This document shows positions 43,496 to 51,982 of a DNA stretch of 64,000 nucleotides, one piece after another. Origin of the DNA: Mesorhizobium liriopis (lineage in GTDB: Bacteria > Pseudomonadota > Alphaproteobacteria > Rhizobiales > Rhizobiaceae); contig NZ_JAMXQS010000005.1 of assembly GCF_024053505.1 (NCBI RefSeq), positions 62,001 to 126,000 of the forward strand, in the 5' to 3' direction. The position numbers and the translations under genes are program-made. A model generated the notes under the pieces. The model was not told the DNA's origin. It saw nothing but the letters and a program-made list of their open reading frames with translations, and ran no database searches. Numbering within the stretch: the stretch's first letter is position 1; each line of letters begins with the position of its first letter.

Positions 43496-44414
43496 CGTGG
43501 GTGCCTTGTGTTGAAGCCGTCGAACTCAGCAGATGGCGCATTAAAACAAGTGCTGCGCCCACATGGATGAGGCCACCTGGCACCCACATAACGAGGCCAG
43601 CAAGTTGCTGATCTTCCATCGCGGTCAAGCCGAAAGGCGGAGGGCCGAGTTTTAGATAGGCCGCATACCAGGGACTTTGAGCGAAAGCCATCAAGGCTCC
43701 GAGCGCGCCTCCAACCAACGAGGTGACTACGAGGCAGAGGACCGCCAACATCTTGGCAGCCGTATCTCCGGCATGAGTGCCGCGCCACCTAAGCATTGCA
43801 TTCCAAAACATCACGGCGGTCAGGATGAAGCTGAGGTGTTGCACGATATGCCAAGCATCGCTTTGCAGCGCTTGGTTGAAGAGTGTGGGCGCATGCCACA
43901 GCCAGAGCGCAGCAGCCTGAAGCACCGTTGCGCCGATCGGGCTAGACAGGATCCGCCACCAATCCGATCGACTTAGCATCGCTCCTGCTCGTCCCAAAAG
44001 CCGTCGACCTCGGGGCGGAAAGCTCCACAACATAACAGGCAAAGGCTCCGCCATCACAAGAAGAGGCGTCGCCGCCAGCATCAAGATCTCATGCTCGATC
44101 ATATGCACGAGAAAGGAGCGCTCGCCTGCCGCGTGGATCGGCGAAATCAGTGCGACGGCAAGCAGCCCCAAGCCCGTTCCAAATGTCACGGCGCGACGCT
44201 GTAAAACCGGCACACCACGCGCTGAACGAGATCTCAGCCGCCACCAACCTCGCGCAAAGACAAGAAGGAGCAGTGCAAGCGGGCCCGTGATCCAAATGTC
44301 CCATGTCCAGGGAAAGCTCTCGGGTAAATGAATGTGGCTGCCATGGGCAAGTGCCGGCACCGTTGCCAATGAAAAGGGAAAAGCGACAAGTAGATGCCTG
44401 CTCAATTGACACAT
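43485..44414 (-). CDS. ctaG: Cytochrome c oxidase assembly factor CtaG (caa3 type)
   Basis: 309 residues from the ATG at 44414; the frame is open further upstream but that overlaps the preceding gene. Begins with a signal-like helix (LVAFPFSLATVPALAHGSHI), then about seven membrane segments. The CtaG_Caa3 signatures are SFLVHMIEHEILMLAATPLL, 'LWLWHAPTLFNQAL', and 'MEDQQLAGLVMWVPGGLIHV'. Required for copper-site assembly in caa3-type oxidases. Overlaps the genes on both sides. Confidence 0.9.
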   Translation of the reverse strand: MCQLSRHLLVAFPFSLATVPALAHGSHIHLPESFPWTWDIWITGPLALLLLVFARGWWRLRSRSARGVPVLQRRAVTFGTGLGLLAVALISPIHAAGERSFLVHMIEHEILMLAATPLLVMAEPLPVMLWSFPPRGRRLLGRAGAMLSRSDWWRILSSPIGATVLQAAALWLWHAPTLFNQALQSDAWHIVQHLSFILTAVMFWNAMLRWRGTHAGDTAAKMLAVLCLVVTSLVGGALGALMAFAQSPWYAAYLKLGPPPFGLTAMEDQQLAGLVMWVPGGLIHVGAALVLMRHLLSSTASTQGTHDAV

Positions 44415-44734
44415 GGCGGCACGATGAGCGTGGCAACGGTTTGAAAAAGGATCGCGAGAGAAAATACTCCGCAGCCCAAAAGCGCTACTTTTCCGAGCCA
44501 GCGATTCAATTCCTTCTGTTGAGCTCGGCCCAATCGAATGGAGCGCTGGGCAATGATAGCCCCAATAAGACAGGCAAAAAACGCGCCGGCTCCCCAGAGA
44601 GGACCGAGCCACGATCCAACTGCGACGCAAGCTGAACTTACCGATATCGCCAGCCCATACTCAAAGCTTATCCAGGCAAGTGGCGGCATCAGTAGAGCGA
44701 TGGCGAGCGTGGTTCTGGCGGAAAAGTTGACCAT
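44402..44734 (-). CDS. Small membrane protein of the oxidase cluster, 110 aa
   Basis: Three hydrophobic helices (FSARTTLAIALLMPPLAWIS, 'ACVAVGSWLGPLWGAGAFFACLIGAI' in part, and 'VALLGCGVFSLAILFQTVAT'). Position between coxC and ctaG with 4-bp and 13-bp spacing or overlap shows cotranscription. It may be the subunit IV-like or accessory subunit of this oxidase; no family recognised with certainty. Confidence 0.7.
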   Translation of the reverse strand: MVNFSARTTLAIALLMPPLAWISFEYGLAISVSSACVAVGSWLGPLWGAGAFFACLIGAIIAQRSIRLGRAQQKELNRWLGKVALLGCGVFSLAILFQTVATLIVPPCVN

Positions 44735-44737
44735 CCT

Positions 44738-45355
44738 TCAGCTCAGTCTCGGCATCCAGTAGACCAAGCCATAAATGGGCAGCCAGAACAGAACCACGAA
44801 GGTCCAGTAATTGGCGGTATCCTCCACATCCGAGAACTGGTTGTCACCCACCTCATGCGTAAAGAGCCACAGCGCCTGAACGGCTGTTTCCCCCAGTTCG
44901 GTGAACACATGTGTGGTGTGCAGTACCATCAGCAGCCAAACCATCGATCCATAGCCATCGGCGCTCCATCGAACATTCAGATGTCCGAACTCAAGCAGGC
45001 GTATGACTGTGAGCCCGACGCCGATGACGGTCATCAAAAGTATGCCGATCCGCACCGCTTGTTCCTTCTTGGCACGCGCTTGGCGCAGCAGCCAAAGGTT
45101 GGGGATCTCGCTTAGCAACAGTCCAAGCGTGAAGACGCCGCTCCATCCGAGATCGGGCAGCGCGTCGCCCGCCGGCGGCCATGCGCTACTGTGACTCAGG
45201 ACGTAAAGATAGGCTGCGATCGCAAGTGCAAAGCCGGTTCCCTCAATCAGCATGAATCCGAGATTGCCCCACCACACCAGGTGGCGCGCGCCGTTGGCAT
45301 GGTCGGGAAGGTCGGCAAGAGAACCGACGACGGAAACTTCCTTCTGTGTCGCCAT
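44738..45355 (-). CDS. coxC: Cytochrome c oxidase subunit III-like protein
   Basis: 205 residues from the ATG at 45355, overlapping the coxA stop. Five membrane helices: 'WWGNLGFMLIEGTGFALAIA', 'GWSGVFTLGLLLSEIPNLWL', 'IGILLMTVIGVGLTVIRLLE', 'SMVWLLMVLHTTHVFTELGE' (subunit III HTxH region) and 'YWTFVVLFWLPIYGLVYWMP'. Shorter than classical subunit III (about 270 aa), as usual in caa3-type and related oxidases. Confidence 0.85.
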   Translation of the reverse strand: MATQKEVSVVGSLADLPDHANGARHLVWWGNLGFMLIEGTGFALAIAAYLYVLSHSSAWPPAGDALPDLGWSGVFTLGLLLSEIPNLWLLRQARAKKEQAVRIGILLMTVIGVGLTVIRLLEFGHLNVRWSADGYGSMVWLLMVLHTTHVFTELGETAVQALWLFTHEVGDNQFSDVEDTANYWTFVVLFWLPIYGLVYWMPRLS

Positions 45356-47268
45356 TACACGCGCACCCGCAAAGGACCGGTTTTGCTGCGCGGACGCTGC
45401 GGCCAGAACCATGCCGTGAGCGCCCCAGCGATCGGCAGAGATCCCCAAACGACGGCCCAGGGTGTGAAAATGCTGCCGATGAACATGATGCTGACTGCAA
45501 TGGCTGCCAGGAGTGGCCATATCGAGGGTTGCGCGCTCTTCTGGCGATATTCGGGATGTGCTTCCGCCAGCGAACTGACCAGCACTTCACGCCTACTGAC
45601 GCCGACACCATCGAGCATCCTGAGAGGGTCTTCGCTCCACAGGGGCGCGATGCTGTTCACCACCGGCGTATAATCGAAATTATGCTGCGGTGGCGGGGAG
45701 GACGCGGCCCATTCCAGCGTCGAGCCGCCCCAAGGGTCAGGCCCAGCGGGCGCGCCACGCCAGAGGCTGAGAAATGCATTGGCGACGAAGATCAGCCCAC
45801 CCAGAACGGCAATTGCCGAGCCCAGCGTGGCGACCATATTCAGTGTACTCCAGCCGAGCGACGGATCGTAGGTATAAACACGGCGCGGCATGCCCATCAG
45901 TCCGAGAATGTGCATCGGAAAGAAGCCGAGATTGAAGCCACCGACGATCAGTAGAAAGCTCGCCCACCCCCAGCGTTCAGACATCATCCGCCCAGTAGCT
46001 TTGGGATACCAGTAGCAGAACGCGCCAAGCAGCGGAAAAATCGCGCCGCCCACCAAGACATAGTGAAAATGGGCAACCACGAAATAGGTGTCGGTTAGCT
46101 GCAGATCGAGTGGGGCCGAAGCGGTCATGACCCCGGACAGACCACCCATCACGAAGGTGATGATGAAGCCTATCACCCACAGAAATGGTGTGTAGAACTG
46201 CGGTCGTCCGCTCCAGATGGTCGCGATCCAGCAGAAAACTTGGATGCCCGCCGGAAGGGCGATGGCCAGGCTGGCTGCAGTAAAGAAAGAATTGCCGAGC
46301 TTGGGCAGCCCCACCGCGAACATGTGATGCACCCACAGGCCAAAGGCGAGCACACCAATAGCTACCACCGACAGAACCATGGCCGTGTGGCCAACGATCG
46401 TCCTGCGCGAGAATGTTTCTACGATTGCAGTGATGAAGCCGACTGCTGGGATGAATATCATATAGACTTCAGGATGTCCGAAGAACCAGAACAGGTGCTG
46501 GAAGAGCAGGATGTCCCCGCCCTGTGTCGGGGCAAAGAAGACCGTTGAAACCAGCCGATCGGATATCAGCATGCTTGTTACCAACATCACCGCCGGCATG
46601 GCGAATATGGTCATCAGCGAAGCAACCAACATCGCCCAGAGAAAAAGCGGCATTCGCGCAAGCGTCATGCCGGGCGGACGCATCTTCAGTATCGTCGCCA
46701 CCATGTTAACCGATGCTGCAAGTGCGGCGACCTCGGTGAAGGTAATCATCTGCGCCCAGATGTCGGCGCGGTGCCCGGGCGAATACGCGGATCCTGAGAG
46801 TGGTGGGTATTCAAACCAGCCGAGATCGGGCGTGATGTCGAGCGCATGCGACACCCAGAGCGTCATGACGCCACCGACATAGAGCCAGAAGCTGAAAGCA
46901 GCCAGCCTCGGAAAGGCCAAGGCGCGCTGTCCCAGCATCAGGGGCACGAGCCATATCCCCATGGCCTCCATCACAGGCACGGAAACCAGAAACAGCATGG
47001 TCGAGCCATGGAGTGAGAAGGCCTCGTTATAGCCTTGTGGCCCGAGCACCTTCAGTTCCGGGAAGGAAAGCTGAAGACGCATGTGGAGCGCCAGCATGCC
47101 GGCTGCGAACAGTAGGACAACGGTGGTTAGAATATAGCGCGCAGCGATCCGCTTATGGTCCACCGTGGTTAGGAAGCCCCAAATGCCGGGGGCGTCAGCC
47201 CATGTCTGGGCAAGACGAGCGTGCCGTTCCGACGTCTTGGGCTCATTTGATTGAAGTGCAAAAGTCAT
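45355..47268 (-). CDS. coxA: Cytochrome c oxidase subunit I
   Basis: 637 residues, twelve or more membrane helices. Haem a ligand in FSLHGSTMLFLVSVP, CuB/Tyr pair in WFFGHPEVYMIFIPAVGFI, CuB histidines in LWVHHMFAVG, and haem a3/a ligands in VVAHFHYVLVGG: all haem-copper oxidase residues are present. Reduces oxygen to water with proton pumping. Overlaps coxB (47265-47268) and coxC. Type A features (GHPEVY) fit an aa3/caa3 enzyme. Confidence 0.95.
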   Translation of the reverse strand: MTFALQSNEPKTSERHARLAQTWADAPGIWGFLTTVDHKRIAARYILTTVVLLFAAGMLALHMRLQLSFPELKVLGPQGYNEAFSLHGSTMLFLVSVPVMEAMGIWLVPLMLGQRALAFPRLAAFSFWLYVGGVMTLWVSHALDITPDLGWFEYPPLSGSAYSPGHRADIWAQMITFTEVAALAASVNMVATILKMRPPGMTLARMPLFLWAMLVASLMTIFAMPAVMLVTSMLISDRLVSTVFFAPTQGGDILLFQHLFWFFGHPEVYMIFIPAVGFITAIVETFSRRTIVGHTAMVLSVVAIGVLAFGLWVHHMFAVGLPKLGNSFFTAASLAIALPAGIQVFCWIATIWSGRPQFYTPFLWVIGFIITFVMGGLSGVMTASAPLDLQLTDTYFVVAHFHYVLVGGAIFPLLGAFCYWYPKATGRMMSERWGWASFLLIVGGFNLGFFPMHILGLMGMPRRVYTYDPSLGWSTLNMVATLGSAIAVLGGLIFVANAFLSLWRGAPAGPDPWGGSTLEWAASSPPPQHNFDYTPVVNSIAPLWSEDPLRMLDGVGVSRREVLVSSLAEAHPEYRQKSAQPSIWPLLAAIAVSIMFIGSIFTPWAVVWGSLPIAGALTAWFWPQRPRSKTGPLRVRV

Positions 47269-48290
47269 TGCCGCTGCTCGAGATAATGAGCGATGGCGTT
47301 CAAATCGGCTGGCTCAAGAGGAATGAACGGCATGAGCGTTCCGGGCTTCACAGCTTGGGGTTGGGCGATCCATCCTTGAAGGGCGCCACGGCTCATCGGA
47401 AGTGAACCGGCGGCAAGCGAATGGCGCGAGGCAATATGTGTGAGATCTGGTCCCGCTCTGCCTTGGGCAGCAGTGCCCCGGATCGTATGGCAGAGCCCAC
47501 ATGTGCCCGTCTCAATGAGCGCTAAGCCCCGGCTCGCAACAGCGTCGCCGGTTGGAGGATGAGCCGTTTCTTTTTGGCGTGCGATCCATGCCGCAAATTC
47601 CCCAGCCGTATCGACTTTCACGTCGAGCGCCATGTGAGCGTGCTGGAGCCCGCAATATTCGGCGCACTGGCCGCGAAACCAGCCAGTCTTGCGGGGTGTG
47701 AGATCGAGCGAATTATTGCGCCCCGGAACAACATCCGTCTTGCCCGCAAGGTTAGGGACCCAGAAACTGTGGATCACATCGCCTGAAACGAGCTGAATGC
47801 GTGTGGTCCGATCAATCGGCAGATGCAATTCGTTGGCCGTTTCGATCCAACTTGTGCCTCCCGGTTCGCGATAAGCGATGCGCCACCACCATTGATGACC
47901 ATTAACCCTCACATCAAGAACCTCGGCATCCTGCATCCGGGCAAGACCACGATCGGCGAGAAAGCTGCCCAGCACCAGAACACTGAGCGCTGCGATGATA
48001 AACCCGCTCCAAACGACGAGCACATGGCGAAGCCCTTTATCAGGAGGGGCCACAACCGTGTTGGGCGCAACAGAAGCGCGCCGCTTTCGCACGAGGCTCA
48101 ACACGAGAAACCCAAGCACCAGAACGTAGATGGTGCCGCAAACCATGCTCATGAGTAAAAGCAGGTCGTACAAATTCGCGGCCTGCTGCCCGGCAGGAAA
48201 CAACGGGGACTGGGTGCTGGAGCATCCGCAAAGAAGAGGGAGCGGCAGAAGCACGGCAGGCCATACAGCCCTCGAGACCATCCGTCTCAT
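47265..48290 (-). CDS. coxB: Cytochrome c oxidase subunit II with fused cytochrome c domain (caa3 type)
   Basis: 341 residues from the ATG at 48290. Lipoprotein signal (PLPLLCGCSS), two membrane helices, then the cupredoxin domain with CuA ligands HSFWVPNLAG and CAEYCGLQHAHM (Cys, Glu, Cys, His, Met all present). C-terminal cytochrome c with CGLCHTIRG and a later Met in GTLMPF. The fusion defines a caa3-type enzyme that takes electrons from its own haem c. Overlaps the upstream cytochrome gene. Confidence 0.93.
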   Translation of the reverse strand: MRRMVSRAVWPAVLLPLPLLCGCSSTQSPLFPAGQQAANLYDLLLLMSMVCGTIYVLVLGFLVLSLVRKRRASVAPNTVVAPPDKGLRHVLVVWSGFIIAALSVLVLGSFLADRGLARMQDAEVLDVRVNGHQWWWRIAYREPGGTSWIETANELHLPIDRTTRIQLVSGDVIHSFWVPNLAGKTDVVPGRNNSLDLTPRKTGWFRGQCAEYCGLQHAHMALDVKVDTAGEFAAWIARQKETAHPPTGDAVASRGLALIETGTCGLCHTIRGTAAQGRAGPDLTHIASRHSLAAGSLPMSRGALQGWIAQPQAVKPGTLMPFIPLEPADLNAIAHYLEQRQ

Positions 48291-48778
48291 GGCGATAACC
48301 GTGGCTCGCGAACCTGGTCGAACCCCTCCCGGCGCCTTTTTTCCACGCCGATGTTTTTCAGGTTTCGCACATAGGCCGTGAGCTGCCAAAGTTGCTCCTC
48401 GGGGATATGCGCGTCATACCGAGGGATAGACGATACATGGCCGTCTGCAATGAATGCATGGATCTCATGGAAACCGCTGCCATGCTGCCAGTTCTCGTCC
48501 ATGAGATCCATGGCGCCGCTTGCATTGGGACCGTGGCAAACTTCGCAGCCGTACCACAGCGCGTAGCGCCCACCTTGCGAGATCTGATAGGCGTTCTCTT
48601 CATATTGGGAAATGCGAGGATCGTTGGGTCCGTTTGGAGCACTAAGCGGGTGCCGCACCTCCACTGGCCGCACTTCACCTTCGCAGCCAATCAACGGCAA
48701 AAATACAACGCTGAGGATCGCGCCTCTTATGACGAGCCGAAGCAAGTTAGACTGCCGGCAGAACCAAGCATGCTTCAA
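48287..48778 (-). CDS. Cytochrome c lipoprotein
   Basis: 163 residues. Signal with lipobox SVVFLPLIGCEG, haem c site CEVCHGPN near residue 79 and possible axial Met in GAMDLMDEN. C-terminal 'PEEQLWQLTAYVRNL' is the usual class I helix. First gene of the oxidase operon, overlapping coxB by 4 bp, thus likely an electron shuttle to the caa3 enzyme. Confidence 0.88.
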   Translation of the reverse strand: MKHAWFCRQSNLLRLVIRGAILSVVFLPLIGCEGEVRPVEVRHPLSAPNGPNDPRISQYEENAYQISQGGRYALWYGCEVCHGPNASGAMDLMDENWQHGSGFHEIHAFIADGHVSSIPRYDAHIPEEQLWQLTAYVRNLKNIGVEKRRREGFDQVREPRLSP

Positions 48779-48820
48779 TTGCAGACACCGAAGGTGAAAG
48801 TGTTTCTGCGACTGGCTGTT

Positions 48821-48842
48821 TTACGAACGATCAGTCGTTTAC
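48821..48842. promoter_or_regulatory. Palindrome upstream of the caa3 operon
   Basis: AACGA-TCAG-TCGTT within TTACGAACGATCAGTCGTTT, 43-64 bp upstream of the first operon start codon. Size and ACG-rich arms resemble TetR-type operators; no TetR gene is in the window. Confidence 0.35.
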
Positions 48843-49167
48843 TGCTTCCATCCGTCTGCATAGGCTGAGGACTTTCTGACCTGAACTGTTGAGAAGACTA
48901 GATACAGCCTTGCTGCGGGCTGCGAAACGAGGGGCCATAGGCATATCTCGGAGAGATACACCTAGCGAAGCGACCAGTTTCCGCCCAGTTCGCGAATTTT
49001 GAAATACCTTAAGTTATAGATATAGGTGTGGACGAATGATTGGGCTTATTTGGACGAAAACGCATATTCCTGCCCATTGGAATTAACCTGAAATCCGTGA
49101 CCAACCAGATGGATCGCGGGCTTCAAAGGGTGCTACGGCTTGTTGCGCTCTTTGGCGAAGTTCAGCC
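48843..49167. other. Intergenic, no gene recognised
   Basis: About 325 bp between the oxidase operon promoter region and the 3' end of the YciE-like gene. AT-rich around 49000-49040. No terminator or repeat copy was recognised. Confidence 0.4.
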
Positions 49168-49659
49168 TCAGGCCGCCTTCTGGTTGACGGCCGTGTCGGC
49201 GAGCTTGGTCATGTCGGCATCGGTCTGCTTTTCCTCGGCCAGGTTCTGGTCGATCAGCTTGGCCGCATCCTGCAGGCCGAGCGTCTCGGCCCAGCGCTTG
49301 AGCGTGCCGTAGCGCGTGATCTCGTAATGCTCCACGGCCTGCGTCGAGGAGATGATGCCCGCATCGAGTGCTGCCGTGTCCTTGTACTCGTCGAGGATTT
49401 CCTCGCCTTCCGCCACGATCCCCTCGATCGCCTCGCAGGTCTTGCCCTGGGCGCGCTTGCCGAAGATCTCGAACACTTCCTGCAGGCGCTCGATCTGGCC
49501 TTCGGTCTGGTCGCGATGCTTTTCGATCGCAGCCTTCAATTCCGGCGACTGCGCGGCCTTGGCCATTTTCGGCAGGGTCTTCAGAATCTTGCGCTCGGCA
49601 TAATAGATGTCCTTGAGCGTGTCGTAGAACAGATCCTCAAGCGTCTTCTCTTTTGCCAT
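49168..49659 (-). CDS. YciE/DUF892-type ferritin-like protein
   Basis: 163 residues. Begins EKTLEDLFYDTLKDIYYAER, the YciE family hallmark, followed by helices carrying the ferritin-type acidic/His residues (AAIEKHRDQTEGQIERLQEV and STQAVEHYEITRYGTLKRWA). Four-helix di-iron protein linked to stress responses. An EcfG-type promoter lies 40 bp upstream, so it is predicted to belong to the general stress regulon. Confidence 0.92.
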   Translation of the reverse strand: MAKEKTLEDLFYDTLKDIYYAERKILKTLPKMAKAAQSPELKAAIEKHRDQTEGQIERLQEVFEIFGKRAQGKTCEAIEGIVAEGEEILDEYKDTAALDAGIISSTQAVEHYEITRYGTLKRWAETLGLQDAAKLIDQNLAEEKQTDADMTKLADTAVNQKAA

Positions 49660-49698
49660 GTGCCGTCTCCTTTGAATGCTAGAATGGAAGCCGCTTTA

Positions 49699-49723
49699 AA
49701 TGGAAATCTGAGTGGGTTGTTCC
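49699..49723 (-). promoter_or_regulatory. EcfG-type promoter of the YciE gene
   Basis: Minus strand GGAAC at 49723-49719, 18 bp spacer, TT at 49700-49699 (context CATT). Correct orientation and distance for the gene starting at 49659. Confidence 0.55.
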
Positions 49724-49745
49724 AACGCCTGCTTGACCAATCAAA

Positions 49746-49782
49746 AAGCCCCCGACTAGGCCGAAACCTAGTCCGAGGGCTT
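49746..49782 (-). terminator. Rho-independent terminator after the DUF4142 gene
   Basis: Read on the minus strand: AAGCCCTCGGACTAGG, loop TTTCGG, CCTAGTCGGGGGCTT then TTTGATT. The T-run shows it works on the minus strand, ending transcription from the DUF4142 gene before the YciE promoter. Confidence 0.75.
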
Positions 49783-49870
49783 ATACGTACCGAGCTTGCC
49801 TTCACGGGAACGCACGCGAACTGTATCGCGACATTTAGAGGCGAGCTTTTAAATTTGATTGTGAAATAGC

Positions 49871-50452
49871 TCAGCCTGCTTTGGACTGCAGCATGGTCAG
49901 GTGGTCGATGTGTTCCTTGATCTGACCGCGTGCGAGCTTGGTGACGGAAAGATGCTCACGGTTCTGACCGACCTTGAGGTAATCTTCCTGGATTGCCAGA
50001 AGCTTTTTGTGGCCATCGAGCTGTGCCGTGACATAGGCCTTGTCGAATGCCGCGCCGCTTGCCGCATTGAGATCGGCCAAAGCCTTTTTGCCCGCCTCAT
50101 CGAGCATCGCCTCGACTTCCGCTTCGCTTGGCGGATGCAGTGCGCCCTCTGCCTTCATGTCAGCCGATTCCATCGATTTCAGAATGTCGGCAATGGTTTC
50201 CTGCTCGGCCACTTCCCAGTTCGCAAACGCCTTGACCATGGCGTCGCTTGCCTTCTCGACCGCAACGCGGCTGGTGGCGAGCGAAAGGCCGCCCACCATT
50301 TTGGTCTCCATGGCATGCTTCTTTTCCGCTTCGCCCATCGGCATGGCCGACTGTGCAAGCGCGCGCGTTGCCATCAGGGCAGCAGGCGCGGCGGATGCCA
50401 CGGCAAGGGTGGTGATCATTCGGCGACGGTTCACGGCATTGTCTCCAGGCAT
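49871..50452 (-). CDS. DUF4142 domain exported protein
   Basis: 193 residues from the ATG at 50452. A twin-arginine-like signal (NRRRMITTLAVASAAPAALM, cut near ALAQS) precedes a ferritin-like helical DUF4142 domain (SRVAVEKASDAMVKAFANWE, 'FDKAYVTAQLDGHKKLLAIQ', 'IKEHIDHLTMLQ'). Predicted periplasmic. DUF4142 proteins are frequent in alphaproteobacterial stress regulons; an EcfG-type promoter lies 30 bp upstream of this start, supporting that here. Confidence 0.9.
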   Translation of the reverse strand: MPGDNAVNRRRMITTLAVASAAPAALMATRALAQSAMPMGEAEKKHAMETKMVGGLSLATSRVAVEKASDAMVKAFANWEVAEQETIADILKSMESADMKAEGALHPPSEAEVEAMLDEAGKKALADLNAASGAAFDKAYVTAQLDGHKKLLAIQEDYLKVGQNREHLSVTKLARGQIKEHIDHLTMLQSKAG

Positions 50453-50481
50453 TGAGCCCATTGCTCAACGATTACCGGCGC

Positions 50482-50506
50482 AATCCCGGCTTGACGCCTC
50501 CGTTCC
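50482..50506 (-). promoter_or_regulatory. EcfG-type promoter of the DUF4142 gene
   Basis: Minus strand GGAAC at 50506-50502, 18 bp, TT at 50483-50482 (context GATT). Confidence 0.55.
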
Positions 50507-50626
50507 ACAGTCTCATTCGTTTCCTTGCGCGCACAATCTCTTTTCCCCTTTGGCGAGCGGACCTGTTCCTCTTCGGTTTGGCGTCATCGATGTTCCGCTG
50601 TGCTGGCCCCTATCCATCAAACTGAC

Positions 50627-50651
50627 GGAACGAGTTCACACGACCGCGCTT
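50627..50651 (+). promoter_or_regulatory. EcfG-type promoter of the SPW gene
   Basis: GGAAC at 50627-50631, 18 bp, TT at 50650-50651 (context GCTT), 27 bp before the start codon. It forms a divergent stress-promoter pair with the DUF4142 promoter. Confidence 0.55.
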
Positions 50652-50678
50652 CACCCAGGGCGTGCCTCGGAGCCAACC

Positions 50679-51023
50679 ATGATCTCAACCAAGATCCACG
50701 GCGTTATCGATTATCTTGTGGCCATCGTGCTGATCGCAGCACCCTTCGTGCTGGGCTTCGCGGATGGCGGTCCGGCCCAGTACTCAGCGATCGGCCTCGG
50801 CATCTTCGTGATCGTTTACAGCCTGTTCACGAATTACGAACTCGGTGCCATCGGCATCTTCAGGTTCCGAACGCATCTGATTCTGGACGGGCTGTTTGCC
50901 CTGGCCTTGATCGCGTCGCCCTGGCTTCTCAGTTTCAGCAACTTGATTTGGTGGCCGCACGTGGTTTTCGGATTGGCGGCTCTCCTTGTGATCGCCTTGA
51001 GTGGTCGAAAGGATTACGCCTGA
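50679..51023 (+). CDS. SPW repeat membrane protein
   Basis: 114 residues from the ATG at 50679 with GGAG 6 bp upstream; the long upstream open frame lies over the DUF4142 gene and is not coding. Four membrane helices. The second half contains ALIASPWLLSFSNLIWWPHV, the SPW-type motif, and the N-terminal half has the diverged equivalent ('LIAAPFVLGFADGG'). Function unknown. Stress regulation predicted from its EcfG-type promoter. Confidence 0.88.
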   Translation: MISTKIHGVIDYLVAIVLIAAPFVLGFADGGPAQYSAIGLGIFVIVYSLFTNYELGAIGIFRFRTHLILDGLFALALIASPWLLSFSNLIWWPHVVFGLAALLVIALSGRKDYA

Positions 51024-51107
51024 ATGACCCCTTCAAGGATTGAGGGGCAAGGCATTCGTACTGTCCAGAAGCTTTAATTTCAGCGTCCGCCAAACTGGAG
51101 TCGTCCC

Positions 51108-51416
51108 ATGAACGTCGCAAATCTGCAGCTCGAAGGCCTGATGATGGCTGTGGCGTCCTTGAACCAGGTGCTCGTCCAGAAGGGCGTGGCTACAGTGGCC
51201 GAGATCGACACCGCGCTGCACAAGGCGGAAGCGTCGCTGACAAGCGAAGATCATCTGGCGGAAGACATGAAGCCCGTGCAGCGCGACGCGGTCGTCTTCC
51301 CGATCCGTCTGCTGCGTCTTGCGAACAACTCGCAGGACAGCAGTGATGTCATCCCGTTCAGCGAGCTCGCTCGCATGGTTGGCGAGACAAAGCATCCCTA
51401 TAATGACGAGATGTGA
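51108..51416 (+). CDS. Conserved-looking hypothetical protein, 102 aa
   Basis: Preceded by GGAGTC 8 bp upstream. Mostly helical, with LEGLMMAVASLNQVLVQKGV near the N-terminus and a Pro-containing middle ('QRDAVVFPIRLLRLANN'). No signal or membrane segment. It follows the SPW gene by 84 bp, with a weak hairpin (CCCCTTCAA/TTGAGGGG) between, so it may be read through from the stress promoter. Confidence 0.7.
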   Translation: MNVANLQLEGLMMAVASLNQVLVQKGVATVAEIDTALHKAEASLTSEDHLAEDMKPVQRDAVVFPIRLLRLANNSQDSSDVIPFSELARMVGETKHPYNDEM

Positions 51417-51565
51417 GGCTGAGGTGGATCAGGTCAGACGCTTCCGAACCGCAGTTTTCAGCCTTCCCGGGACCGGGCGCTTCCACCTTCCCTGATGCCC
51501 GCCTCCCCAAATCCGGAACATCGCGTCACTTACCGCAATCGCGTCACGAACAGGACCATCATGCC

Positions 51566-51688
51566 ATGAATGCCAAAGCCATTGCACTTCTCATCGTTGT
51601 CGTCCTGGTGTTCGGGTTCGCGACCTATCGCTATCTCGCCGACACCAATGAAGCTGGTCCGGTGCCTCAACAGTCGGTGCAGGAGTAG
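51566..51688 (+). CDS. Small membrane protein, 40 aa
   Basis: MNAKAIALLIVVVLVFGFAT is a signal-anchor helix, followed by a short polar tail ending at TAG. A shorter in-line ATG (51561) is closed after two codons. Typical of tiny stress-related membrane proteins; a GGAAC at 51522-51526 lacks the TT at the right distance, so a promoter cannot be claimed. Confidence 0.5.
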   Translation: MNAKAIALLIVVVLVFGFATYRYLADTNEAGPVPQQSVQE

Positions 51689-51800
51689 TATGCCACCCAA
51701 CTGGTATGGGGGCGTGGCGCGAGGTCTGTTAGCCATTCAGGGAGGCGCCGGGTTTGCCCTGAGGTCGCGCTGTCAGCCGCCGGGCAAGAACACTTCCTGC

Positions 51801-51825
51801 GGAACCGGCCCTCGCAGTCACTGTT
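51801..51825 (+). promoter_or_regulatory. EcfG-type promoter of the small lipoprotein gene
   Basis: GGAAC at 51801-51805, 18 bp, TT at 51824-51825 (context TGTT), 25 bp before the start codon. Confidence 0.55.
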
Positions 51826-51850
51826 CGCTCCATTCATAAAGGAGCGCGAC

Positions 51851-51982
51851 ATGCGAGTCACACTTGCGATCCCTGCCTTCATTCTCTTCTGCGGTCTGGC
51901 CCTGCTCTCGGTCGGATGCCAGACGCAGGAACCCGACCGAACCATTCAACCACAGGACCAGTACGCACGAGATCCGACATGA
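51851..51982 (+). CDS. Small lipoprotein, 43 aa
   Basis: ATG at 51851, preceded by AAAGGAG; TGA at 51980-51982. Signal MRVTLAIPAFILFCGLALLS and lipobox LSVGC, then a polar mature chain of only 20 residues. Resembles entericidin-like or other tiny lipoproteins. It has an EcfG-type promoter, so it probably contributes to the envelope stress response. Confidence 0.65.
   Translation: MRVTLAIPAFILFCGLALLSVGCQTQEPDRTIQPQDQYARDPT

Noticed and set aside
51522-51547. GGAAC upstream of the 40-aa membrane protein gene, like an EcfG promoter
   Set aside because: No TT at 18 or 19 bp; the pattern is incomplete.
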